DNA of 64,000 nt from CAG-390 sp045633005 (GTDB lineage: Bacteria > Bacillota > Clostridia > Oscillospirales > CAG-272), in assembly GCA_045633005.1 (NCBI GenBank), contig JAZQXT010000047.1, positions 35,533 through 99,532 on the forward strand. The letters are read 5' to 3'. This document shows positions 50,954 to 60,007 of the stretch, in pieces; position 1 is the stretch's first letter; each line of letters opens with the position of its first letter. The notes beneath the pieces are model-generated. The model did no database searches. It worked only from the letters and a program-made list of their open reading frames with translations, and was not told the DNA's origin. The translations under genes and the position numbers were made by a program.

Positions 50954-51547
50954 TTATTGTTTTCTGCTTACGATAATATATGCGTTATCGGTTTCAATTA
51001 CATCCACAACCGACATTTCGGTTTCACCGATAATTGATACTGTGTTGTCGATGTTGTCAGGATATACCTTGATTTTGCGAGTTCCCATATCAATATATTC
51101 GTTTTGGTTTTTATCAATGGATAAGCAAAAGATACCGTTATCATTCAACAATTTATCGACTTTAGTAATAACAGTTACTTTATTCTTAAAGTGCATCATT
51201 GTGAGGGATGAATATATAACATCGAATGTTTCGTCAAATTCGTGACTATTAAAATCGCTGCATATGAAAGAAATATTGCTGTATTCTTTTAGGTTATCTT
51301 TTGCTCTCTCAATAGTTTGGGGAGAAATATCAATCCCTGTCATCTTTAAGCAGCGTGGAGCAACCTTGACGGCAATTCTTCCTGTGCCTATACCGATTTC
51401 CAAAACTGATTTATCTTTGGAAAGCTCCAACGCTTCCAAAAACGGCACTCCATCCCATTTGCTCATATATTCTTGCAAAATGGGGGGATCACGGAAGGGA
51501 TCGTTTTGTTCTTCTATCAACAAATCATAATGATCGATTACATCCAT
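50954..51547 (-). CDS. SAM-dependent methyltransferase
   Basis: A 197-residue class I methyltransferase: motif I VLEIGIGTGRIAVKVAP (about 47-63), motif II MTGIDISPQTIERAK, and FDVIYSSLTMMHF. It would transfer a methyl group from SAM to an unknown acceptor. ATG 51547 has CGGAGG eight bases upstream. The gene stands 34 bp downstream of the alcohol dehydrogenase on the same strand. Confidence 0.85.
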   Translation of the reverse strand: MDVIDHYDLLIEEQNDPFRDPPILQEYMSKWDGVPFLEALELSKDKSVLEIGIGTGRIAVKVAPRCLKMTGIDISPQTIERAKDNLKEYSNISFICSDFNSHEFDETFDVIYSSLTMMHFKNKVTVITKVDKLLNDNGIFCLSIDKNQNEYIDMGTRKIKVYPDNIDNTVSIIGETEMSVVDVIETDNAYIIVSRKQ

Positions 51548-51580
51548 AGCAACTACCTCCGTCAAATTCTTATTTATCTA

Positions 51581-52621
51581 TTAGATATTACACTCCACCG
51601 CAACCTTGATAACTCCGTCGCGTTTGTTTTCAAACAGCTCGTACGCATCGGCGATATTTGAAAGCTGGTAGGTATGCGTGATGAGCGGCTCGGTATCGAG
51701 CTTGCCCTCGGCGATGAGGGCGAGGGTTTCCTCGCAATCGCAACCGTCAACGCCGCCGGTCTTGAAGGTCAGATTCTTGCCGTACATATCGGGCAGAGGC
51801 AGAGTCTGCGCCTTGTCGTAAAGCGCCACCACCGTGACGATCGCATTCGGGCGCGCGCACTGCCACGCAAGCTCGAAGGTGTTCTCTGCTCCTGCCACCT
51901 CAAGCACCACGTCCGCGCCGCCGTGATCGCTGTTCTTGCGAACGAAATCAAGGCATTTTTCGGGCGTGTCCGTCAGCACATCGGGGTAGTGGTCATTCAC
52001 AAACTTGATACGATTTTCGTCCTTCTCGCACACGATGATGCGCTTGGGTGCTTTGAGCATCACGCACAGAAGCGTACAGATTCCCGTGGGGCCTGCTCCG
52101 ATGATGAGAACCGTATCGTCCTCTGTGATCTCGGATATCTTCGCCGCCCAATAACCCGTAGCGAGAACATCGCCCACGAGCAGGGCTTGTCTGTCGGTTA
52201 CGGCATCGGGGATCTTGTTCAGCCCCTGATCCGCAAACGGCACGCGAACGTACTCTGCCTGACCGCCGTCAATGCGGCAACCAAGAGCCCAACCGCCATT
52301 CTTGTCGGTGCAGTTGTTGACAAATCCCTTTTTGCAGAAGAAGCACTCGCCGCAGAAGGTCTCCACGTTGACCGTAACTCTGTCGCCCGCCTTTACGTGC
52401 GTGACAGCCGAGCCGACTTCTTCAACGATTCCGACCATCTCGTGCCCGACCGTGATTCCTTCCACCGCTCTCGGCACGCTGCCGTGCTTGATATGCAGAT
52501 CACTCGAACAGATGCTCGCAAGCGTGACCTTAACGATAGCATCCCTCTCGTGCTGTATTGTCGGCTTGGGCTTCTCAACCAAACCGAATTTTCCTTTTGA
52601 TATATACGTGTAGGTTAGCAT
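51581..52621 (-). CDS. Zinc-dependent medium-chain alcohol dehydrogenase
   Basis: A 346-residue MDR enzyme. Catalytic zinc ligands in ICSSDLHIKHG and VGHEMVG; the structural zinc loop CGECFFCKKGFVNNC is complete; the NAD(P) fold has IIGAGPTGICTL. Such enzymes oxidise secondary alcohols or polyols; the substrate is unknown. GGGGAGAGG precedes the ATG. The leader and first 15 codons also occur as a fragment at 36938-37002. A rhodanese lipoprotein gene lies 36 bp upstream. Confidence 0.9.
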   Translation of the reverse strand: MLTYTYISKGKFGLVEKPKPTIQHERDAIVKVTLASICSSDLHIKHGSVPRAVEGITVGHEMVGIVEEVGSAVTHVKAGDRVTVNVETFCGECFFCKKGFVNNCTDKNGGWALGCRIDGGQAEYVRVPFADQGLNKIPDAVTDRQALLVGDVLATGYWAAKISEITEDDTVLIIGAGPTGICTLLCVMLKAPKRIIVCEKDENRIKFVNDHYPDVLTDTPEKCLDFVRKNSDHGGADVVLEVAGAENTFELAWQCARPNAIVTVVALYDKAQTLPLPDMYGKNLTFKTGGVDGCDCEETLALIAEGKLDTEPLITHTYQLSNIADAYELFENKRDGVIKVAVECNI

Positions 52622-52657
52622 GATCCTCTCCCCTTTTCTTTGCCTAATGCGGTGCAG

Positions 52658-53047
52658 TTATTGAGGTTTTACGGTTTCGCCCTTCCAATCAAGGATGCCG
52701 CCGAACTCGACGATGTTCGTGTAACCAAGCTTCACAAGCTTCTCGGATGCCTCTTTACTGCGTCGACCGCTGCGGCAGTACACCATAATGAGCTGATCCT
52801 TGTCGGGCAGTTCGGGGATCTCCTCCGCACCGATGGTTTCGTTAGGCACGTTGATGGCATTCGGAATATGCCCTGCGGCGAACTCGTCGGGGCGGCGCAC
52901 GTCGAGAATGACGTAGCCCGTTTCCTGCGCCATCATAGCGACCGCATCGTCCATGCTTATCTGTCGGTAGGTGTTTGCTTGATTGCCCGCGCCCGCACAG
53001 CCCGTAAACATCAGAGCGGACAAGAATATCGGTATTAATTTTTTCAT
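52658..53047 (-). CDS. Rhodanese-domain lipoprotein
   Basis: A 129-residue exported protein: signal peptide with lipobox F-T-G-C (Cys17), then one rhodanese domain with VILDVRRPDEFAAGHIPNAINVP and the active-site loop YCRSGRRS (Cys nucleophile). It may transfer sulfur or sense redox state outside the membrane. AAAGGAGAT precedes the ATG. It is in one run with the alcohol dehydrogenase. Confidence 0.88.
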   Translation of the reverse strand: MKKLIPIFLSALMFTGCAGAGNQANTYRQISMDDAVAMMAQETGYVILDVRRPDEFAAGHIPNAINVPNETIGAEEIPELPDKDQLIMVYCRSGRRSKEASEKLVKLGYTNIVEFGGILDWKGETVKPQ

Positions 53048-53137
53048 AATCTATCTCCTTTTTGTACCGTCGCACGGTATTTATCACATAAACATTATAC
53101 CACAAAACGCGATTTCCTTCAATAAAATTCTGCAAAC

Positions 53138-53166
53138 AAGGCGGCAGATTGCTCTGCCGCCCTTTT
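53138..53166. terminator. Terminator between thiD and the rhodanese gene
   Basis: AAGGCGGCAG/CTGCCGCCCTT stem at the end of the thi operon. Confidence 0.7.
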
Positions 53167-53213
53167 CTTTGCCTGCAGCGGTGCAGACGTTGATACTTGG
53201 CTTAATGAGTATT

Positions 53214-54017
53214 TCATTGAGAATATTTCCCGCGCAGATCAAATGCGTGATTCATCGGACCCGACTCTGCACCGAGATCAAGCATTGCTCCAAGCGCGCC
53301 CGATATGTAGTCCTTCGCTCTTTCAATGGAAGCTTCAAGGTCATATCCTTTTGCAAGATTGGACGCAATCGCGGACGAGAGCGTACAGCCCGTGCCGTGT
53401 GTGTTGGGATTATCGATACGCTTACCGCTGAACCATTTGTATCTTCCGTTTGAATACAGAAGGTCGTTTGCATCGCTCACGCTGTGACCGCCTTTCAGAA
53501 GCACGGCACAGCCGTGAGCATCGCCGATGAGCTTTGCCACGCGCTCCATATCCTCTTTGCCTTGAATGCTCTCTCCCGAAAGAACCTCGGCTTCGGGAAT
53601 GTTCGGCGTTACAAGTGTGGCAAGCGGAAGGAGCTTTTGCCTCAATACCGTAACCGCATTGCTTTTCATAAGTTCAGAACCGCTTGTCGCAACCATAACG
53701 GGATCGACAACTATGTTTTCTGCTTTGTAATAGGCAAGTCGGTCGGCAATTACCTCGATCAGTTCTGCCGAGGACACCATACCGATCTTCACAGCATCGG
53801 GACGGATATCCTCAAACACCGCGTCGATCTGATCCTTCAAAAATTCGGGAGAGGACTCCATAATTGATCTTACGCCGGTCGTGTTCTGTGCCGTGAGTGC
53901 GGTTATCGCACTCATGGCATAAACACCGTTCATTGTCATCGTCTTAATATCTGCCCCGATACCGGCGCCTCCGCTGCAATCGCTTCCTGCAATGGTCAAT
54001 GCTGTTTTCATTTTCAT
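53214..54017 (-). CDS. thiD: Hydroxymethylpyrimidine (phosphate) kinase
   Basis: A 267-residue ribokinase-fold enzyme that phosphorylates HMP and HMP-phosphate to HMP-PP for thiamine synthesis. Typical motifs: GSDCSGGAGIGADIKTM (10-26), VVDPVMVATSG (about 105-115) and the anion-hole GTGCTLSSAIA (about 208-218). AAGGAG lies before the first ATG. It is the last gene of the thi operon. Confidence 0.93.
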   Translation of the reverse strand: MKMKTALTIAGSDCSGGAGIGADIKTMTMNGVYAMSAITALTAQNTTGVRSIMESSPEFLKDQIDAVFEDIRPDAVKIGMVSSAELIEVIADRLAYYKAENIVVDPVMVATSGSELMKSNAVTVLRQKLLPLATLVTPNIPEAEVLSGESIQGKEDMERVAKLIGDAHGCAVLLKGGHSVSDANDLLYSNGRYKWFSGKRIDNPNTHGTGCTLSSAIASNLAKGYDLEASIERAKDYISGALGAMLDLGAESGPMNHAFDLRGKYSQ

Positions 54018-54129
54018 AAAAATACTCCTTTCATTTTCAGCATCGTTTTGTATAGCGGCATAAGGTGGTGCCCCCGATCTGCCGCTTTTTATCTTAAAAT
54101 TCGCCTTGATCGGTTTTATTCGCCCTTTA

Positions 54130-54765
54130 TCATATAATTCCGAGTTCCTTTGCCCTTGCCTTGAGCCCTGCCGTTGCCGTTTTCGGACTTTCGGCTTTCA
54201 TGATAGCGGAAACCACGCAGATACCCGCGATGGGAATTCCTGCGAGAATGTCGATATTGTTTTTGTTCAGACCTCCGATGGCATTCACGGGAATCGGCAC
54301 AGCCTTGCAAATGTCAGCCAAGGTTTCGGTGGAAGTGAGAACGGTTTTTACCTTTGTCGTGGTTGGATAGATCGCGCCGACGCCGAGGTAGTCCGCACCG
54401 CCCTCGTATGCTTCAAGCGCCCAAGGAACGGTCTTTGCGGTCGCTCCGATAATGAAGTCGTCGCCGAGGATTCTGCGTGCAGTCGCAATAGGCATATCCT
54501 CTTTTCCGAGGTGAACACCCTCTGCTCCTACGGCAAGGGCTACATCTATACGGTCGTCAATGATCAGCGGAACACCGTATTTTTTCGTCAGCTCGTGAAC
54601 CTTTTCGGCAAGCTCGATATACTCCATTGTGGATTTGTTCTTCTCACGGAGTTGCAAGATCGTCGCACCGCCTGCGAGCGCTTCTTCCACACGGCGAAGA
54701 AATTCTGCTTCCTCAAAGCCCGTGGAATCGGTTATAAAATAAAGTGTTGTATCAAATTTTTTCAT
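54130..54765 (-). CDS. thiE: Thiamine-phosphate synthase
   Basis: A 211-residue TIM-barrel enzyme that joins HMP-PP and the thiazole phosphate to thiamine phosphate. It shows ILQLREKN (pyrophosphate/HMP binding), LIIDDRIDVALAVGAEGVHLGKEDM and IGATAKTV; VNAIGGLNKNNI is the phosphate-binding end. The ribosome site overlaps the thiH stop (TAAGGAG), so translation is coupled to thiH. Confidence 0.93.
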   Translation of the reverse strand: MKKFDTTLYFITDSTGFEEAEFLRRVEEALAGGATILQLREKNKSTMEYIELAEKVHELTKKYGVPLIIDDRIDVALAVGAEGVHLGKEDMPIATARRILGDDFIIGATAKTVPWALEAYEGGADYLGVGAIYPTTTKVKTVLTSTETLADICKAVPIPVNAIGGLNKNNIDILAGIPIAGICVVSAIMKAESPKTATAGLKARAKELGII

Positions 54766-54774
54766 ATTTGCTCC

Positions 54775-56028
54775 TTACACATACAGATAATCGTTCAGCA
54801 CGGGCTGAAGTCCTTCGCCCTCGATATCACGATACATCCGCTCAAGACTGCGGTTATCGTCAATTTCAAACTGCTCGTCGCCCTGAACCTCGTCGCTCTC
54901 TTTTCCGCTGTATTTGCTTTCGTGGTCGCCGATGCCCGTAGAAACACCTGCCGAAACCTTGGTAGCGGCGATCTTCACGATGCCGTTGCGGAACTCCGCG
55001 CTCTCACGGGAAGACACGGTGATACCGACGAACGGAAGGAAGATACGGTATGCGCAAATGATCTGACAAAGCTGTTTTTCGTGAACGTCAAGGGGATTTA
55101 TCTTGTCATTGTTGATTATAGGGCGAAGTCGGGGACAGGACAGCGACATCTCGGCGTGAGGATACTTTCTCTGCAAATAGTAGACGTGCAATGCACTTGC
55201 CAAAGCATCCTTGCGGAAATCCGAAAGTCCGAGCAACGCCGAGAATGCCACACCTCGCATACCGCCGCGCAAGGCTCGCTCCTGCGCGTCAAAGCGGTAG
55301 GGCCACACGCGCTTGTGTCCGAGAAGATGAAGCTGTTCGTATCTATCGGTATCATAGGTTTCTTGGAATACGGTCACGTAGTCCGCTCCGCATTCGTGAA
55401 GATACTTGTACTCATCGGTATTGACGGGATAGATCTCAAGACCGACCATTCGGAAATACCTTCTCGCCAGCTTGCAGGCTTCGCCGATGTATTCGACGTT
55501 GCTCTGCGCACGGCTCTCGCCCGTAAGAATCAGAATTTCTTCCATTCCGCTGTCGGCGATGACCTTCATTTCCTTTTCGATCTGCTCCATAGAGAGCTTC
55601 ATACGGTTGATGTGGTTGTAGCAATTAAAGCCGCAATATACGCAATAGTTCTCGCAATAGTTTGCGATATAAATGGGCGTGAACAGATAGACGGTGTTTC
55701 CGAAATGCTTACTCGTTTCAAATCTTGCACGCTCTGCCATCTGTTCGAGAAACGGCTCGGCGGCGGGTGATAAAAGCGCCTTGAAGTCCTCAATCGAACA
55801 GTTGGTATGCTCCAACGCGGATCTTACATCTCTTGCCGTGTATTTGCCGTAATCGTAAGAGTTCATCTGCGACATTACTTTGGAACACACGTCCGACTCG
55901 ATGATCTCCATGTCGGGCAGATATTCCATATGACTCTTACGGCTCGCGGGATCGTTTTCGATGCGGTGTTTTTTTGCAAGTGCTTCGGGCGACAGATGCT
56001 CCGAGTCTACAAAGAATTGATTTTCCAT
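54775..56028 (-). CDS. thiH: Tyrosine lyase (2-iminoacetate synthase), radical SAM
   Basis: A 417-residue radical SAM enzyme that splits tyrosine into dehydroglycine and p-cresol, giving the glycine part of the thiazole ring. The 4Fe-4S site CENYCVYC (Cys125, 129, 132) is intact and followed by GFNCYNHINR. The family's C-terminal extension is present. It acts with ThiG. ATG 56028 has AAGGAG upstream. Use of ThiH rather than ThiO fits an anaerobe. Confidence 0.93.
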   Translation of the reverse strand: MENQFFVDSEHLSPEALAKKHRIENDPASRKSHMEYLPDMEIIESDVCSKVMSQMNSYDYGKYTARDVRSALEHTNCSIEDFKALLSPAAEPFLEQMAERARFETSKHFGNTVYLFTPIYIANYCENYCVYCGFNCYNHINRMKLSMEQIEKEMKVIADSGMEEILILTGESRAQSNVEYIGEACKLARRYFRMVGLEIYPVNTDEYKYLHECGADYVTVFQETYDTDRYEQLHLLGHKRVWPYRFDAQERALRGGMRGVAFSALLGLSDFRKDALASALHVYYLQRKYPHAEMSLSCPRLRPIINNDKINPLDVHEKQLCQIICAYRIFLPFVGITVSSRESAEFRNGIVKIAATKVSAGVSTGIGDHESKYSGKESDEVQGDEQFEIDDNRSLERMYRDIEGEGLQPVLNDYLYV

Positions 56029-56038
56029 ATTGCGCTCC

Positions 56039-56809
56039 TTAATCACGAAGGAAGCCCGTCAAGGGATCGGATGCGGATGCGCCGCGGGTCAGCACTCTGC
56101 CAAGTCCCGAAAGATATGCCTTACGCCCCGCTTCGATCGCCTGCTTGAACGCCGCCGCCATCATAGGAAGATCGCCCGCGGTTGCAAGCGCGGTGTTTGC
56201 CATAATTGCCGCCGCACCCATTTCCATTGTCTCGCAAGCCTGAGAAGGTCTGCCGATGCCCGCATCAACGATGATGGGAAGATCTATTTCGTCTATGAGA
56301 ATTTGAATGAATTCCTTTGTAGCAAGTCCTTTGTTTGAGCCGATGGGAGAAGCCAAGGGCATAACACTTGCCGCGCCTGCGTTTACGAGGTCACGCGCGG
56401 TGTTCAGATCGGGGTACATATACGGCATTACCACAAATCCCTCGTTTGCGAGAATTTCGGTCGCCTTGACGGTTTCCGCGTTGTCGGGAAGCAGATATTT
56501 TGAATCGCGCATAATTTCGATCTTTACGAAGTTACCGCATCCAAGCTCACGGGCAAGGCGTGCGATACGGACTGCTTCCTCGGCGTTTCTCGCGCCCGAT
56601 GTATTGGGAAGAAGCGTGATTCCTTCGGGTATGTAGTCGAGAATGTTTTCGTGTTCTTTGGTGTTGGCACGGCGTACCGCAAGCGTGATAATTTCCGCGC
56701 CTGCATCCTTGATTGCCGCTTCAATGAGCTTCATCGAATATTTGCCCGAGCCGAGAATGAAACGGGAGTTAAATTCGTGACCGCCGATAATAAGTTTGTC
56801 GTTGTTCAT
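56039..56809 (-). CDS. thiG: Thiazole synthase
   Basis: A 256-residue TIM-barrel enzyme that builds the thiazole phosphate from DXP, dehydroglycine and ThiS-thiocarboxylate. The Schiff-base lysine is Lys96 in NFVKIEIM, the position known in B. subtilis ThiG. The phosphate-binding MPLASPIGSNKGL and VDAGIGRPSQ loops are present. ATG 56809 lies behind GAGGAAAAAG. Confidence 0.95.
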   Translation of the reverse strand: MNNDKLIIGGHEFNSRFILGSGKYSMKLIEAAIKDAGAEIITLAVRRANTKEHENILDYIPEGITLLPNTSGARNAEEAVRIARLARELGCGNFVKIEIMRDSKYLLPDNAETVKATEILANEGFVVMPYMYPDLNTARDLVNAGAASVMPLASPIGSNKGLATKEFIQILIDEIDLPIIVDAGIGRPSQACETMEMGAAAIMANTALATAGDLPMMAAAFKQAIEAGRKAYLSGLGRVLTRGASASDPLTGFLRD

Positions 56810-56822
56810 TTCTTTTTCCTCT

Positions 56823-57458
56823 TTATACTTCAAATTGTTTTGCTATTATTCGCAGTACCGCGTGCGCCTGATGTGCGGCGCAAAGCATAACGCGGGACGA
56901 TACAAGTCCGATCCCTTCTGCAACTTCGCTTTCTTCGTCTCCGCACAGATAGAATTTGCTCGTTACTTTTCTTGTTTTGATGCGGTTGGCTTCATTCAGC
57001 CCCGCCATACCCGAAGCCGCTACGAGGTACTTATCTCGCATTCGGGTTAGAACGATCTCCGCAAGCATTGCCTTATATTCCACGCCGTCAAACGCTTCGC
57101 AGATGATATCCGCGCCTTTCAAAAGTGTTATTGCATTATCTTCCGTGATACGCTCCGTATGTACTTCAAGCGAAATATACGGCGCTATTTCTTTAAGATT
57201 CTCCGCAAGCGCTTCGGTCTTATACATACCGATCTGATCAGCCTTATACTGCTGACGGTGAAGATTTGTTATATCCACACGGTCAAAATCGATCAGTATC
57301 AGTTTTCCGACACCCGCTCTTGCGAGAGCTATGGCGATATTTGAGCCAAGACCGCCAAGACCGCATACGGCAACGGTTGCCGCCGCAAACGCCTCGTGCA
57401 ATTCTTCGCCGTGGCGCTCTTCCAAGGCGTTATTCCATTCTTCTTTTGTAGGGATCAC
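56823..57458 (-). CDS. thiF: ThiS adenylyltransferase (E1-like)
   Basis: A 211-residue E1-like enzyme that adenylates the C-terminus of ThiS. The ATP-binding GLGGLGSNIAIALARAGVG (34-52) and the Asp/Arg segment LIDFDRVDITNLHRQQY (55-71) are conserved. It is short, as in the minimal anaerobe-type ThiF. The C-x-x-C zinc pairs of MoeB are not visible. It sits directly between thiS and thiG, and its start follows the thiS stop without a gap. Confidence 0.92.
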   Translation of the reverse strand: MIPTKEEWNNALEERHGEELHEAFAAATVAVCGLGGLGSNIAIALARAGVGKLILIDFDRVDITNLHRQQYKADQIGMYKTEALAENLKEIAPYISLEVHTERITEDNAITLLKGADIICEAFDGVEYKAMLAEIVLTRMRDKYLVAASGMAGLNEANRIKTRKVTSKFYLCGDEESEVAEGIGLVSSRVMLCAAHQAHAVLRIIAKQFEV

Positions 57459-57653
57459 TCAACCACCTCCCACAAAGCTGACGATCTCTATGCTGTCGCC
57501 GTCATGAAGCACGGCTTCACCATACTGTGCCTTGGGAACAATATCTCCGTTGCGCTCGACAGCGATCCGCTTCACATCGTAGTTCGTTGCCGCAAGATAT
57601 TCGGCAATGGTCTTGCCCGCAATATCCTTTGGTTCTCCGTTCACCTTTACCAT
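57459..57653 (-). CDS. thiS: Sulfur carrier protein ThiS
   Basis: A 64-residue ubiquitin-fold protein with the required C-terminal glycines (SFVGGG). ThiF adenylates this end and it then carries sulfur to ThiG. ATG 57653 has GGAGGTG upstream. It is the first gene after the TPP riboswitch. Confidence 0.92.
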   Translation of the reverse strand: MVKVNGEPKDIAGKTIAEYLAATNYDVKRIAVERNGDIVPKAQYGEAVLHDGDSIEIVSFVGGG

Positions 57654-57685
57654 TTCGCACCTCCACAAAAAATTGCAACAAAAAA

Positions 57686-57708
57686 GGAGCTACCGATTCG
57701 GTAACTCC
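57686..57708 (-). terminator. Riboswitch-controlled attenuator
   Basis: GGAGTTACCG/CGGTAGCTCC stem followed by TTTTTT on the minus strand, between the TPP aptamer and thiS. Position and U tract indicate transcription control. Confidence 0.85.
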
Positions 57709-57744
57709 AAAAATTCTTCTGTTCCTCCCAATATTCTCGTATCA

Positions 57745-57828
57745 GGCATCCCTACGTTGGCATTATCCAAATCAGGTTCTCGGTCGAAGGTCACACCTTC
57801 CTCTCAGCCTGTATACAAGCTCCCGTTT
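57745..57828 (-). promoter_or_regulatory. TPP riboswitch aptamer
   Basis: Minus strand shows the conserved THI-box parts in order: CGGGAGC, GGCTGAGAGG, GAACCTGATTTGGATAATGCC and AACGTAGGGA. It senses thiamine pyrophosphate and switches the thi operon off through the terminator downstream. Confidence 0.95.
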
Positions 57829-57844
57829 GTTCAGTTGTGAGTAC

Positions 57845-57873
57845 ATTATACACCCACTTGCAGAAAAAAACAA
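57845..57873 (-). promoter_or_regulatory. Promoter of the thi operon
   Basis: Minus strand: TTGTTT (57868-57873), 17 bp spacer, TATAAT (57845-57850), just upstream of the riboswitch. Confidence 0.7.
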
Positions 57874-58000
57874 GTATATTTCACGAATTTTATCAGTTTT
57901 TTCCATTTGACTTCATCTGCATTTCAAATATAAGCCATGCACGGGATGGCTGGGCGTTTTTTCCACCCATCACAAGCATCTTCGGCGGATTCATAAACAT

Positions 58001-58042
58001 AAACAGCCGATGAGATTTCTTTCGATTTCTCATCGGCTGTTT
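58001..58042. terminator. Bidirectional terminator after the MATE gene
   Basis: AAACAGCCGATGAGA stem with its complement around a short loop, TTTC after it; it separates the MATE gene from the thi operon promoter region. Confidence 0.85.
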
Positions 58043-58044
58043 CG

Positions 58045-59370
58045 TTATTCAACTTTCAATATATTGATCTTCTCTTTCCTGAGCAAGAACGCATACGCGA
58101 CGAGCGATACGATGCTGTCAAATGCGTTTCCGATACCGAACAGCAAGGCAATACCCGTAAGTGTGGGAGTCCACGCGTTCACCAAGTAAAGAACAAACGC
58201 GATGCCGTAATAGATCGTATTCGTTACGACCGATTCAAACAGCATATAATTCGTCTTGCCAAGTCCGTAAAAGGTAGAATCAAATACGTTCTGAACGGCG
58301 TACAGCACGTAGAAGCCAACAAGAAGCAGTACCAAGCCGAACAGCTTATCCGCGTCGGTAAAGCCGAGCACGTGAGTCATAAACGGCTTCCAAGCGGGAA
58401 TCGAGACAAACCACAAAATCGAAATAATTGCCGTGATTCCAAAATAGCCAAGCGAGTTTTTGCGGATATTCTCTTTGTCGGTCGATACCTCTTGCTTGAT
58501 CAGCTCGCCGAGCTGAAGCACGGGGAGAAGCAACCAACCCCAAATGAAATTATTTGCAACCCAATACGTACCTTGTTCACCGACAACGTTGACCATCCGC
58601 GCGATCATCACCATATACGCAACGTTGCGCACGAGCGATTCCGCGCCCGAAATACCGCCGACCTTGATAAATTCCTTCGTCCAAGCAAAGCTGAGCTTTG
58701 TCTTTCCGAACACCTTGATTCCTTCCTTTGAGAGAAGCACGAGCGATACTACAAGCAACAGCGCGTTGACAATGATGTTGGAATATCCGATTCCGTTCAC
58801 GCCGAGATTTGCCGAAATGGGCAAGGCGGAAACGAGGAATGTGTCGGATGCAAGACACAGCGCAAGTCTTGCACCCGTGAGGGCGTAAAGGTATTTGCTC
58901 TTGTTGACGGTAACGAGCGCCACGAGAGCGAACTGCGTGAGAATCGAGAAAACGTTTGCGATGCTCTCAATTCGTATGTAGCTTGCGGACGCTTCAATGA
59001 TATTTGTGTCGGTTGCCATAAGCGCAAGCAACGGCTCTGCAAAGACGATCACCACGGCGGAAAGAACGGCATACACGCCAAGCGAGATCAGCATGCCCGT
59101 CCGCACGCGGTTTGAAAATTCGCATTTGTCCTCTTTGACTTTACCCACGAAATAGAAAAGCGGCAAAATGATCGCCTCGTTCATGATCTCATAAAGCAGA
59201 TTCACCCACGAGAGCTGACCTGCGATTGAGAAGGAATACTCTCCGGGCAACTGTCCAAGGAAGAACACGCGCACGGTCGTGTAGATCGTCGGTGCAAGTC
59301 CGAGAACGAGGAGCGCCGCAAAGAGCTTGTAGTTTATTCGGCTGAGTGACAGTTTGAGTTTGGAAAACAT
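58045..59370 (-). CDS. MATE-family efflux transporter
   Basis: A 441-residue protein with about twelve membrane helices and the MATE-style repeats (FSIAGQLSWVNLLYEI, GYSNIIVNALLLVVS, GGISGAESLVRNVAYMVMIARMV). It probably exports drugs or metabolites in exchange for cations. It starts 3 bp after the HNH gene stop, so it is read from the structured-leader promoter upstream of that gene. Confidence 0.85.
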   Translation of the reverse strand: MFSKLKLSLSRINYKLFAALLVLGLAPTIYTTVRVFFLGQLPGEYSFSIAGQLSWVNLLYEIMNEAIILPLFYFVGKVKEDKCEFSNRVRTGMLISLGVYAVLSAVVIVFAEPLLALMATDTNIIEASASYIRIESIANVFSILTQFALVALVTVNKSKYLYALTGARLALCLASDTFLVSALPISANLGVNGIGYSNIIVNALLLVVSLVLLSKEGIKVFGKTKLSFAWTKEFIKVGGISGAESLVRNVAYMVMIARMVNVVGEQGTYWVANNFIWGWLLLPVLQLGELIKQEVSTDKENIRKNSLGYFGITAIISILWFVSIPAWKPFMTHVLGFTDADKLFGLVLLLVGFYVLYAVQNVFDSTFYGLGKTNYMLFESVVTNTIYYGIAFVLYLVNAWTPTLTGIALLFGIGNAFDSIVSLVAYAFLLRKEKINILKVE

Positions 59371-59373
59371 ATC

Positions 59374-59694
59374 TCACGAATTCCTTTCTTTGACGATTTT
59401 GTATCCGTTTTGTACGCCCTTTGTTTTCTTGGCATGACAGCGAATTTCGTTGACCTTCCAATGTGGGAAACTATCCGCTTTTTCTTCGTTGGTCAGATAA
59501 TGGCAAAGCACAATGTTCGGCTTTACATCCTTGCCACCGTCAGCAATAGGTCGGATATGATCGATTGTTGGTTGGTATGCGCTATGAGGGTTTCCGCAAG
59601 CTGATTTCAACATCAGCCTACCGGCATAATCATACGCTTCTTCCCTTGTTCCGTAAATTTCATTCCAAAGATCTTTGATTGAATACTTAGACAT
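59374..59694 (-). CDS. HNH-endonuclease-type small protein
   Basis: A 106-residue protein with an HNH-like core, QPTIDHIRPIADGGKDVKPNIVLCHYLTNEEK: the D-H pair, the Asn and the later His fit the beta-beta-alpha metal fold. Small HNH proteins of this sort may be nucleases or nucleic-acid-binding relics. AAAGGAG lies before the ATG. It is co-transcribed with the MATE gene and has a leader of about 280 nt. Confidence 0.7.
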   Translation of the reverse strand: MSKYSIKDLWNEIYGTREEAYDYAGRLMLKSACGNPHSAYQPTIDHIRPIADGGKDVKPNIVLCHYLTNEEKADSFPHWKVNEIRCHAKKTKGVQNGYKIVKERNS

Positions 59695-59825
59695 TATTTT
59701 TTCTCCTTTAATGAAAAGTTTAATAGTTGAACCTCAGTACTAACAGCATGAGGTGACAGAAGAAAAAATAAACCTCCTTTGTGACAGATTGTATACGGAC
59801 AAAAGAAAAAGCATCCGCACGCACG

Positions 59826-59952
59826 CGCAGACGCCAAAAAAGATGACAATTATCCCATCAGCTGACGAGTCTGCGACCAAAAGTACGAAACCGTCGGAGG
59901 TTACCGCAAGTCTGTCAGGTTTGCGGTAATTCTCCCAATTGCCGAAGCAATC
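59826..59952 (-). promoter_or_regulatory. Structured 5' leader RNA upstream of the HNH-MATE operon
   Basis: The transcript folds into a series of hairpins: ATTGC-TTCG-GCAAT (59938-59952), ACCGCAA/TTGCGGT inside GGAG/CTCC (59896-59935), and a long CGCAGAC/GTCTGCG stem (59826-59875) enclosing a GATG...CATC hairpin followed by TTTTTT (59836-59841). It looks like a regulatory leader with a built-in terminator, but matches no riboswitch class I know. Confidence 0.5.
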
Positions 59953-59978
59953 GCTCAAGTCACTATTCACTTGCACTT

Positions 59979-60007
59979 ATTATATCATATTTTTCTCTAC
60001 TCGTCAA
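59979..60007 (-). promoter_or_regulatory. Promoter of the structured leader and HNH-MATE operon
   Basis: Minus strand: TTGACG (60002-60007), 17 bp spacer, TATAAT (59979-59984). The stretch 60008-60133 holds only a small GCTCCC/GGGGAGC hairpin (60030-60050). Confidence 0.75.

Noticed and set aside
54054..54095. Hairpin AGCGGCA/TGCCGCT between thiE and thiD as terminator of thiE
   Set aside because: The T run is on the plus strand, so it would not stop the minus-strand thi transcript; thiD is most likely part of the operon.
59740..59976. 78-codon minus-strand frame between the CHAT-like and HNH genes
   Set aside because: It starts right at the promoter with no ribosome site and overlaps strong RNA hairpins; a structured leader explains the region better.
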